Assembly (NCBI GenBank): GCA_023230755.1
Contig: JALNWS010000155.1
Location: 1-9,585, forward strand
Direction: 5' to 3'
Source: Azoarcus sp.
Lineage (GTDB): Bacteria > Pseudomonadota > Gammaproteobacteria > Burkholderiales > Rhodocyclaceae
Length of the DNA: 9,585 nt
Part shown: piece after piece, positions 1 through 7,107 of the stretch
How the letters are laid out: each line of letters opens with the position of its first letter
Numbering within the stretch: position 1 is the first letter of the stretch
The notes under the pieces: generated by a model
What the model saw: the letters and a program-made list of their open reading frames with translations, nothing else
What the model was told of the DNA's origin: nothing
Databases searched by the model: none
Position numbers and translations under genes: made by a program

Positions 1-431
1 AGCGCTACCACGCGGAAATCAGTCACCCACGCCAACACGGCCAGCGCACCGACGATCAGGGGCAGTGCGGGCGCACCGTAGCCCCAGGAATAGGGGTCGA
101 CCGCTGTCAGACCAAGTGCTGCAGGGTAGAACAGCACGCTGGTCAGCGCCGCCAGCACAGCGAGCACAAGGCGTTCACCGTCACGAAACAACGCACATCG
201 CCCGGTGCGCGCGATGAAGAGCGCGGTCAGCACCACGACGGTCACCAGCGACAAGCCCGCAAACAGCCCGCGCAAGACGGCACTCAGACTCACGCCGGCC
301 ACCGGCACGCTGATCGCAAGCACCAGGACCACGAGCACGCCCAACGCCCGTGGTGCGCTGCGGCCAAGGCCGGGCACGCAGAGCGCGAAAGCGAGCGCCC
401 AGCCCAAGGTGTCGGCAAGGAGCGCAATCAC
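1..431 (-). CDS. Polytopic membrane protein of unknown function, C-terminus beyond window edge
   Basis: An open frame runs without a stop from a GTG at 431-429 to the left edge, giving 143 codons. The GTG overlaps the stop of the sialidase-like gene (GTGA, 431-428), and GGAGAG at 443-438 sits 6 nt upstream, which strongly supports this start. The protein is very hydrophobic, with about five membrane segments near residues 2-19, 28-47, 55-75, 88-108 and 120-138. Short polar loops include the arginine-containing stretch ARTGRCALFRDGER at about 74-87 and VDPYSWGYG at about 111-119. I recognise no enzyme family. Its coupling to the upstream genes suggests a part in the same envelope process, perhaps as a transporter, polymerase-like or scaffold protein, but that is inference from context only. 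That it is a real gene is fairly sure; its function is unknown. Confidence 0.72.
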   Translation of the reverse strand, partial: MIALLADTLGWALAFALCVPGLGRSAPRALGVLVVLVLAISVPVAGVSLSAVLRGLFAGLSLVTVVVLTALFIARTGRCALFRDGERLVLAVLAALTSVLFYPAALGLTAVDPYSWGYGAPALPLIVGALAVLAWVTDFRVVA

Positions 432-1696
432 AGTTTGCTCTCCAGCCAGGCGCGATTGAAGTTCAGGTGGCGGACGAAACTGCGGTTCCACGTGTAGACG
501 AGATGAAACTCACCGTCATCAGCGCGCATCAGGTAAGGGTAGTCGTACTGCCAGTCGCAACTGTCGCCGTGACGGCACAGCGCCTGCTCCGCGTTGGCCG
601 CGACTTCAGCCGGCGCCGGACCGGGCCCAAGCGCGGCAAGGTCGCGCGCAAGCTGCGGGCGGAACTGCTTGAGCGGGAGAGGCTGTCCCAGCCATTCCTG
701 ACGATCCTCAAAGCAGTGGATGGCACGCCAGTGCGCACCATCATCGTCGCTCACCAGCAGCGACAGGCGCAGGCGCTCGTCCTCGGTATCGTTTGCGACC
801 GCGATCAGGCGACCGTCGTCCAGACGCAGCGCAGCCAGCGCCGAGTTGGGATTGGGCAGATCGGTCAGTTGCGGCGCACTCCAGCTGCGCCCGCCGTCCG
901 TGGTCTTGCTGCGCCAGGCGCGCGGCGGGCTTTCGGCGCCATCGCGCATCAGGGCAGTCGCGTGCAGCCCGTCCTCGACCACCACCACCGGCTGCAAAGT
1001 CCTGCGGCCGTGATCCATGCGGACTTTGCGTCGCACCTCGCCGGCATCGGAGAGCACCAGCAGTTCGGCAAACTTGCCCGCAAGCTCGTGATATACCGGC
1101 ACCCCGATGTCACCGTTGTCGAAGAACACCGGCGCGCCTTTTACCAAGGTGCTCAGGTTGATGAAGGGCGACGTCACCAGGCGGGTGGCCGGCAACCAGC
1201 TGCGGCCGAGGTCGGGCGAGCGCAGCAGGTTGAGATGGCTGGTCGCCCACCCCCCCATTGTTACGCTGACATAGATCACCCACAGCTCCCCGCGCGGGGT
1301 GACGAAAGCTACCGGGTTGCCCATTTTTCGCACCAGCAGCCCAGTATCGGACGAGGTCTGTTCCGGCGAGGCGATGACATGCTGTTCGCCCCAGGCCAGC
1401 GCCCCTGCGGCGCGCTTCGCCGCATAGATCTTGACGTCCGTACCACCCTCACGCCCCCCACCAAACCACACCGAGAACAGGCGGCCATCTGGCAGCGCCG
1501 CGATCGACGCGGCATGCACCCGGGGAAGCGTTGCTGCGTTAACAAGTGCGCTGTGCAGATGCGGTGCAAGCTCGCCTCCGCCATGAACGGGCGGCGGTAC
1601 GAAGCCCGGGACGGGCGTGCCGGAAAGTCCCGGCCATACCACCCAGGCCGTGAGCAGGCAGATCAGCCCGCCGCCCTGCCAGCGTCCAGCGTTCAT
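428..1696 (-). CDS. Exported Asp-box (BNR) sialidase-like protein
   Basis: This 422-residue protein resembles the BNR_2-type sialidase-like family, a predicted six-bladed beta-propeller. Three Asp boxes (S/T-x-D-x-G-x-x-W) are visible: SPDLGRSW at 160-167, TTDGGRSW at 265-272 and SDDDGAHW at 316-323. Other family-like stretches are HAASIAALPDGRL (61-73), WFGGGREG (77-84) and the C-terminal YPYLMRADDG...VYTWNRS (387-406). A hydrophobic segment at about 9-25 behind MNAGR suggests a signal peptide or signal anchor, so it probably works in the periplasm or at the surface. I do not see the FRIP motif of classical GH33 sialidases, and a sialic acid substrate is not established. Residues 346-382 form a charged, Ala-rich insert bounded by C374 and C380, a possible disulfide. 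The ATG overlaps the GT39 stop as ATGA, with a weak AGGGTG 8 nt upstream. The family call is fairly sure; the substrate is unknown. Confidence 0.85.
   Translation of the reverse strand: MNAGRWQGGGLICLLTAWVVWPGLSGTPVPGFVPPPVHGGGELAPHLHSALVNAATLPRVHAASIAALPDGRLFSVWFGGGREGGTDVKIYAAKRAAGALAWGEQHVIASPEQTSSDTGLLVRKMGNPVAFVTPRGELWVIYVSVTMGGWATSHLNLLRSPDLGRSWLPATRLVTSPFINLSTLVKGAPVFFDNGDIGVPVYHELAGKFAELLVLSDAGEVRRKVRMDHGRRTLQPVVVVEDGLHATALMRDGAESPPRAWRSKTTDGGRSWSAPQLTDLPNPNSALAALRLDDGRLIAVANDTEDERLRLSLLVSDDDGAHWRAIHCFEDRQEWLGQPLPLKQFRPQLARDLAALGPGPAPAEVAANAEQALCRHGDSCDWQYDYPYLMRADDGEFHLVYTWNRSFVRHLNFNRAWLESKL
438..443 (-). promoter_or_regulatory. Ribosome binding site for the membrane protein gene
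   Basis: GGAGAG on the minus strand lies inside the 3' end of the sialidase-like gene, 6 nt before the GTG at 431. It is a near-ideal Shine-Dalgarno sequence, and it fixes the start of a gene that would otherwise be missed because of its GTG start and its truncation. Confidence 0.65.
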
Positions 1697-3321
1697 TGCG
1701 GTGTCACCCTGAGCAGGAAGATCTGCGACAGCGTGTCGGGCCGCTTTGCCGGATTGAGAAAGCGCGCATTGAGACGGGTCACGCGGAAATCCGGGTTGCT
1801 TGCCAGCGCTTCGGTGTGCAGCCCTGCCGCCTCCACCGCCTCACGGCCCTTGTCCGAGGTGTAGAGCACAAGCGGCGCAGTCATCGCCTGAAGCTGTGTG
1901 AGCGTCAGGGTCGGCGTCAGGCGCGCGGTGGTGAAATCGAAGCTGCCCGCCCGCCCGAAATTCTCGAGGTAGTACACCGACTCGGGGTCGAGGGCCAGTT
2001 GTCCGACCGCTTCACCCAGCATCGTACCGGCCTGGTAGCGCAACAGATGCGGGTAGAAATTCCACGCCAGCAGGAAGTTGAACACCACGGCCGCGGCCAC
2101 CGACGTCAGCACCACGCGCGCGCCGCCCTTGCGACTCAGGCTCAGCGCCGCGCCGGCCACCAGCAAGGCGGCGGCGCCCGCCATCACGCCGGGGTCCTGC
2201 AGCGGAAAAACCCAGCCGTTGAGTGCCGCCGCGAGGAGCGCAAGCACGACGATGGCAAGGCACTGGATCGCCCATACCCCGCGCGTCGCCCGCCGCTCGA
2301 TCCGTGGCGCAAGCCAGGTTGCGAGCACGATGGAGAACAGCGGCAGCAGGATGTTGAGGTAATGCGGCAGCTTGAACTGAGACGCGGAAATGATCGCGAA
2401 CAGCACCACGATCGTTCCCGGAGTAAGCATTTCCTCGCCGGGCTGAGGACGCAGCCCGGCGCGCAGCACGCGCGCACCCTGCGACCACAGCGCAACAAGG
2501 GTCAGAAACGACCATGGCAGGAAAGCCCACAGAAAGGTGTGGAAGAAGAACAACGGGTCCTCGGCGCCGGCATTGCCGAAACGCTCTCCCGCCAGGCGCT
2601 CGAAGTTCTGCGACCACAGAATGAAGCGCACCCCGTCGGCGCCGAACTGCTGATAGTAGGCAAACAGCACCGGCGCGGCGAAGACCAGCACGATCAGCGG
2701 CAGAGCCAGCCAGCGCGGATCGAACAGACGTGCCCAATCGCGCCGGTAGAGCAGATGCAGGAAGACGGCGATGCCCGGCATTGCCACCCCGATCATGCCC
2801 TTGGTCGAAAAGCCGAGCGCGAGCCCCAGCCCCGCCAGCACCAGGTTGCGCCAGCGTCCTCCCGCCACGAACTCGGCCAGCTGCCAGATCGCGAACATGA
2901 TCGACCCGGTCAGCAGCGCGTCCATGCGGACATCGTTGTTGGCGAGAATGAACGCGATTGCGCTCGCGAGAATGAGTCCCGCCAGCCGCCCCACCTCGGC
3001 CGAATGCAGCAGCCTCCCGAGGCGCGCGGTGGAATACACCGCCAGCACCGAGAACAGCAGCGACGGCAGCTTGTAGGCAACAGTGCTGACCCCGAAAACC
3101 TTGAACGACAGGGCCGCCAGCCAGAACAGCAGGTGCGGCTTGTCGAGGTAGTCGTGGTCCTGGGTGATCAGGCGCAGCCAGTCGTCCGACAGATACATGT
3201 GCAGGGCGATGCCGGCGTGATGCGCCGAATCGTTATTCATCAGCGGGACCATGGCCCCGCCGACGTATACCGCAAGCAACAGCAGATAACAGCTCAGCGT
3301 GCTGCGTGCGTCCAGCCGCAC
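1693..3321 (-). CDS. ArnT-like GT39 family polyprenyl-phosphate-sugar glycosyltransferase
   Basis: This 542-residue polytopic inner-membrane protein has about 11-13 hydrophobic helices followed by a soluble, probably periplasmic tail from about residue 428. The N-terminal pattern is that of the GT39/PMT-ArnT family: a first helix (11-26), then a periplasmic loop with D31, SDDW (45-48) and DYLDKPHLLFWL (57-68), the equivalent of the ArnT stretch that ends in KPPL-YW. Members move a sugar from a polyprenyl-phosphate carrier onto lipid A, LPS or another acceptor on the periplasmic side. The usual acidic pair after the first helix is not intact here: NNDSAHHA keeps D31 but has Ser where Glu is common. 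The start is set at GTG 3321, 2 nt after the epimerase stop, with GGAG at 3332-3329 at 7-nt spacing. An in-frame start at 3408 would add 29 residues without hydrophobic character, overlapping the epimerase. Donor and acceptor are not readable from the sequence; the epimerase next door suggests a uronic acid donor. Confidence 0.85.
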   Translation of the reverse strand: MRLDARSTLSCYLLLLAVYVGGAMVPLMNNDSAHHAGIALHMYLSDDWLRLITQDHDYLDKPHLLFWLAALSFKVFGVSTVAYKLPSLLFSVLAVYSTARLGRLLHSAEVGRLAGLILASAIAFILANNDVRMDALLTGSIMFAIWQLAEFVAGGRWRNLVLAGLGLALGFSTKGMIGVAMPGIAVFLHLLYRRDWARLFDPRWLALPLIVLVFAAPVLFAYYQQFGADGVRFILWSQNFERLAGERFGNAGAEDPLFFFHTFLWAFLPWSFLTLVALWSQGARVLRAGLRPQPGEEMLTPGTIVVLFAIISASQFKLPHYLNILLPLFSIVLATWLAPRIERRATRGVWAIQCLAIVVLALLAAALNGWVFPLQDPGVMAGAAALLVAGAALSLSRKGGARVVLTSVAAAVVFNFLLAWNFYPHLLRYQAGTMLGEAVGQLALDPESVYYLENFGRAGSFDFTTARLTPTLTLTQLQAMTAPLVLYTSDKGREAVEAAGLHTEALASNPDFRVTRLNARFLNPAKRPDTLSQIFLLRVTPQ

Positions 3322-3323
3322 AC

Positions 3324-4331
3324 TCAGGCTCCGTAGTACTCGCGGTACCACTCGATGAAGCGGCCTACACCGTCGCTGACACTGGTGGCCGGCACAAAGC
3401 CCGTCCACGCATTCAGTTCGGAAGTGTCGGCGTAAGTTGCGGGCACGTCGCCATCCTGCAGCGGCATGAAGTTCTTCTCGGCCTTGCGTCCGAGGGCATT
3501 CTCGATGGCCTCGACGAAAGCCATCAGTTCGACCGGATTGTTGTTGCCGATGTTGAACACGCGGAAAGGCGCATTGCTGCGGCTGGGATCGGGCTGATCG
3601 GCATTGAACCCGGCATCGGGCTCGGCCACATGGTCAAGCGTACGCAGCACGCCCTCGACGATATCGTCCACAAAGGTGAAGTCGCGCTTCATCTTGCCGT
3701 GGTTGAAGACATTGATCGGACGCCCGTCGAGAATCGCCTTGGTGAACAGGAACAGCGCCATGTCCGGCCGCCCCCAGGGCCCATAGACGGTGAAGAAGCG
3801 CAGGCCGGTGGTGGGCAGACCGTAGAGATGGCTGTAGGTATGCGCCATCAGTTCGTTGGCCTTCTTGGTCGCCGCATACATGCTGACCGGGTGGTCGACG
3901 CTGTCGTGTTCGGAGAAGGGCATGCGGGTGTTGCCGCCATACACGCTGGAGCTCGACGCATAGACGAGATGCTTCACCTTGCCGTAGCGGCAGCCCTCAA
4001 GAATATTCATGAAGCCGACGATGTTGCTGTCGATGTAGGCATGCGGGTTTTCCAGCGAATAGCGCACCCCGGCCTGGGCCGCAAGGTGAATGACGCGGTC
4101 GAACTTTTCCTCAGCGAACAGACGCTCCATGCCGGCACGGTCGGCGACGTCCATTTTCACGAAACGGAACGCTGGATTCGGCGTCAGCCGCGCCAGCCGG
4201 CTCTCCTTCAGCCTGGGGTCGTAGTAATCATTGAGATTGTCGAGTCCGACGACTTCGTCGCCACGGGCAAGCAAACGTTCGGAAGTGTGCATGCCGATAA
4301 AGCCGGCAGCGCCAGTGACTAGAATTTTCAT
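3324..4331 (-). CDS. UDP-glucuronate 4-epimerase-like NAD-dependent sugar epimerase
   Basis: This 335-residue extended short-chain dehydrogenase probably interconverts UDP-glucuronate and UDP-galacturonate in the cytoplasm using tightly bound NAD. The Rossmann glycine motif GAAGFIG is at 7-13, with D31 after the second strand for the adenosine ribose. The catalytic set is S127-S129 and Y152-x3-K156 (YAATK). HLAAQAGVRYSLENP (82-96), YVDSN-like YIDSN (99-103), the GPWGRPDMALF stretch (184-194) and KRDFTFVDDIV (215-225) match what I know of the CapI/Uge type more closely than GalE. Length is normal for the family. The ATG is the obvious start because the glycine motif follows at once, but no clear Shine-Dalgarno is seen (ACCTCACC precedes it). 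It is the first gene of the minus-strand operon, divergent from waaA. UDP-glucose/galactose epimerisation or another UDP-sugar is the main alternative. Confidence 0.88.
   Translation of the reverse strand: MKILVTGAAGFIGMHTSERLLARGDEVVGLDNLNDYYDPRLKESRLARLTPNPAFRFVKMDVADRAGMERLFAEEKFDRVIHLAAQAGVRYSLENPHAYIDSNIVGFMNILEGCRYGKVKHLVYASSSSVYGGNTRMPFSEHDSVDHPVSMYAATKKANELMAHTYSHLYGLPTTGLRFFTVYGPWGRPDMALFLFTKAILDGRPINVFNHGKMKRDFTFVDDIVEGVLRTLDHVAEPDAGFNADQPDPSRSNAPFRVFNIGNNNPVELMAFVEAIENALGRKAEKNFMPLQDGDVPATYADTSELNAWTGFVPATSVSDGVGRFIEWYREYYGA
3329..3332 (-). promoter_or_regulatory. Ribosome binding site setting the GT39 start
   Basis: GGAG on the minus strand lies in the last codons of the epimerase gene, 7 nt before GTG 3321. 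It supports a non-ATG start just after the epimerase stop, and translational coupling of the two genes. Confidence 0.6.
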
Positions 4332-4363
4332 GGTGAGGTCGAAATGGTTAAAAGAATGCGCCG

Positions 4364-4369
4364 ATTATC
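4364..4369 (-). promoter_or_regulatory. Candidate -10 element for the epimerase operon
   Basis: GATAAT is on the minus strand, 32 bp before the ATG at 4331, at a distance fitting a short leader. No convincing -35 is seen 15-18 bp upstream, so this rests on the hexamer alone. Confidence 0.25.
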
Positions 4370-4387
4370 TCATGAGCGTCATGACGA

Positions 4388-4418
4388 TTGCCCTTCGATC
4401 ATGTCACGCCCTTATACT
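4388..4418 (+). promoter_or_regulatory. Candidate sigma-70 promoter for waaA
   Basis: TATACT at 4413-4418 is a good -10 (5 of 6). TTGCCC at 4388-4393 is a fair -35 (4 of 6), but the spacer is 19 bp, longer than ideal. A start of transcription near 4425 would leave a leader of about 20 nt before ATG 4446 and would put the upstream ATGs at 4344 and 4401 outside the transcript. Confidence 0.38.
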
Positions 4419-4445
4419 TTCGCCGTCTCATTCCAACCGGCCCCG

Positions 4446-5705
4446 ATGCTGCAACGCCTGCCTTACTCCCTGCTGTGGTTGCTTGCCCTTCCCCTCGTCC
4501 TGCTCCGCCTGCTGTGGCGCGCGCGCAAGCAGCCCGCCTACCTCCGCCATGTGGGTGAACGCTTCGGCAGCTACAAGGTGCGCACACCGGGCCCGACAAT
4601 CTGGGTTCACGCCGTGTCGGTCGGCGAAACGCGGGCCGCCGAACCCTTGCTCCGCGCCCTGCTGACACAATGGCCCGAGCACACCATCGTTCTCACGCAC
4701 ATGACCCCGACCGGGCGCGCAAGCTCGAAAGCCCTGTTCGCCGACGAGGCCCGGATACTGCACGTCTACCTACCCTACGACCTCGGCTTTTTCGTCGAAC
4801 GCTTTCTGCGCCACTTTCACCCGGCCTTCGGCGTGATCATGGAAACCGAGTTGTGGCCCAACCTGCTGGCCGTGTGCCACCGGCACAGGATTCCGGTGCT
4901 GCTCGCCAACGCCCGGCTGTCCCCGCGCTCGGCAAGACGCTATGCCCGCTTCCCGGCGCTGACCGGACTCACCCTTGGCGCCCTGAGCGCCATCGGCGCC
5001 CAGACTGCAGCCGATGCCGCACGCCTGTCCGCGCTCGGCGCTCGGCGCGTAAGCATTACCGGCAACATCAAGTTCGACATGACGCCACCCGAGGACGTCC
5101 CCGCCCTGGCGCATGTTTTTCGCACCCGTTGCGGGACTCGGCCGGTGCTGCTTGCCGCCAGCACGCGCGACGGCGAGGAAGCCCTGCTGCTGGACGCCTT
5201 TACCCGGCTCGCGCCCCCCGAGACCCTGCTGGTGATCGTACCCCGCCACCCGCAGCGCTTCGACGAAGTCGGCGCGCTCGCACAATCGCGCGGACTGAAG
5301 CTGCAGCGGCGCAGCGACAATACCGCTGTGAGCATCGACACCCGGGTCTGGCTAGGCGACTCGATGGGCGAAATGTTTGCCTATTACGCGGCTGCAGATG
5401 TTGCCCTGATCGGCGGCAGCTGGCTGCCGCTTGGCGGGCAAAACCTCATCGAAGCCTGCGCGGTGGGCACGCCTGTGCTGGTCGGCCCGCACACCTTCAA
5501 TTTTGAGCAGGTCGCGGAACAGGCCATCGGGCACGGAGGGGCTGCAAGGCTTGAATCCCTTGAACAGGCCGTGCGGACTGCACTCGACCTGATCGCCGAC
5601 CCCGGCCGGCGCGAAGCCATGTCACGGGCAGGGCTCGAATTCGCGGCCATCAACCGTGGCGCAACCATGCGCACGGTCGACCTGCTGGTGGAACTCACCG
5701 CCTGA
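4446..5705 (+). CDS. waaA: 3-deoxy-D-manno-octulosonic acid (Kdo) transferase
   Basis: WaaA (KdtA) transfers Kdo from CMP-Kdo to the lipid A precursor on the cytoplasmic face of the inner membrane, an essential early step in LPS core assembly in most Gram-negatives. The 419-residue product has the family's usual length. It starts with a membrane anchor (about 6-24), then WRARKQPAYLRHVGERFG (24-41) and HAVSVGE (55-61), whose Glu is the expected catalytic base. THMTPTG (84-90) and ETELWPN (133-139) follow. The C-terminal GT-B half carries PRHPQRF (266-272), GDSMGEM (304-310) and GGSWLPLGGQNLIEA (323-337). The frame is open back to 4344, but the family N-terminus begins at ATG 4446 and the candidate -10 at 4413-4418 fits that start. 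There is no strong Shine-Dalgarno before any candidate start. It is divergent from the epimerase operon, convergent with pilR, and apparently transcribed alone. Confidence 0.93.
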   Translation: MLQRLPYSLLWLLALPLVLLRLLWRARKQPAYLRHVGERFGSYKVRTPGPTIWVHAVSVGETRAAEPLLRALLTQWPEHTIVLTHMTPTGRASSKALFADEARILHVYLPYDLGFFVERFLRHFHPAFGVIMETELWPNLLAVCHRHRIPVLLANARLSPRSARRYARFPALTGLTLGALSAIGAQTAADAARLSALGARRVSITGNIKFDMTPPEDVPALAHVFRTRCGTRPVLLAASTRDGEEALLLDAFTRLAPPETLLVIVPRHPQRFDEVGALAQSRGLKLQRRSDNTAVSIDTRVWLGDSMGEMFAYYAAADVALIGGSWLPLGGQNLIEACAVGTPVLVGPHTFNFEQVAEQAIGHGGAARLESLEQAVRTALDLIADPGRREAMSRAGLEFAAINRGATMRTVDLLVELTA

Positions 5706-5713
5706 ACCGCCAC

Positions 5714-5732
5714 GCCGCCGCCGGCGAGCGGC
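5714..5732. terminator. Weak GC-rich hairpin between convergent waaA and pilR
   Basis: The 37-bp gap between the two stops holds GCCGC (5717-5721) and GCGGC (5728-5732), able to form a 5-bp stem with a 6-nt loop. No T-run follows on either strand, so it is not a classic intrinsic terminator. It may still act as a bidirectional end signal, or termination may be Rho-dependent. Confidence 0.22.
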
Positions 5733-5742
5733 ACGGACAGAC

Positions 5743-7103
<1,361 letters not shown>

Positions 7104-7107
<4 letters not shown>

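Larger units (their letters stand above)
4332..4445. promoter_or_regulatory. Divergent intergenic region between the epimerase operon and waaA
   Basis: This 114-bp region separates two divergent genes and must hold the starts of both unless they are read through. It is richer in A and T than the genes around it near 4341-4370 and 4411-4420. Two copies of the self-complementary hexamer TCATGA lie at 4370-4375 and 4379-4384, 9 bp apart, forming an imperfect dyad that overlaps the candidate promoters. This may be an operator or chance. Confidence 0.5.

Noticed and set aside
428..1696. A frameshift or pseudogene in the sialidase-like gene near the G tract
   Set aside because: The frame is intact from the ATGA overlap to the C-terminal conserved motif, so there is no sign of breakage.
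350..1864. 504-codon open frame on the plus strand, antisense to the sialidase-like gene
   Set aside because: Its translation is Arg/Gln/Ala-rich with no domain pattern. The opposite strand encodes a clear Asp-box protein, so this is a GC-bias shadow.
1696..3336. 546-codon open frame on the plus strand, antisense to the GT39 gene
   Set aside because: It is very rich in Arg, Gln, Glu and His, as expected from the complement of a hydrophobic membrane protein. No motif is seen.
3322..3408. Longer GT39 start at 3408
   Set aside because: It would overlap the epimerase by 85 bases and add a polar, Cys/Arg-rich leader. GTG 3321 has a good ribosome binding site and matches the operon layout.
3306..4322. 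338-codon open frame on the plus strand, antisense to the epimerase
   Set aside because: The epimerase has complete family motifs across its full length. The antisense frame shows none.
4344..4445. N-terminal extension of waaA from upstream ATGs at 4344 or 4401
   Set aside because: The extra 34 or 15 residues do not look like the family N-terminus, and the candidate -10 lies within this stretch. ATG 4446 places the membrane anchor as expected.
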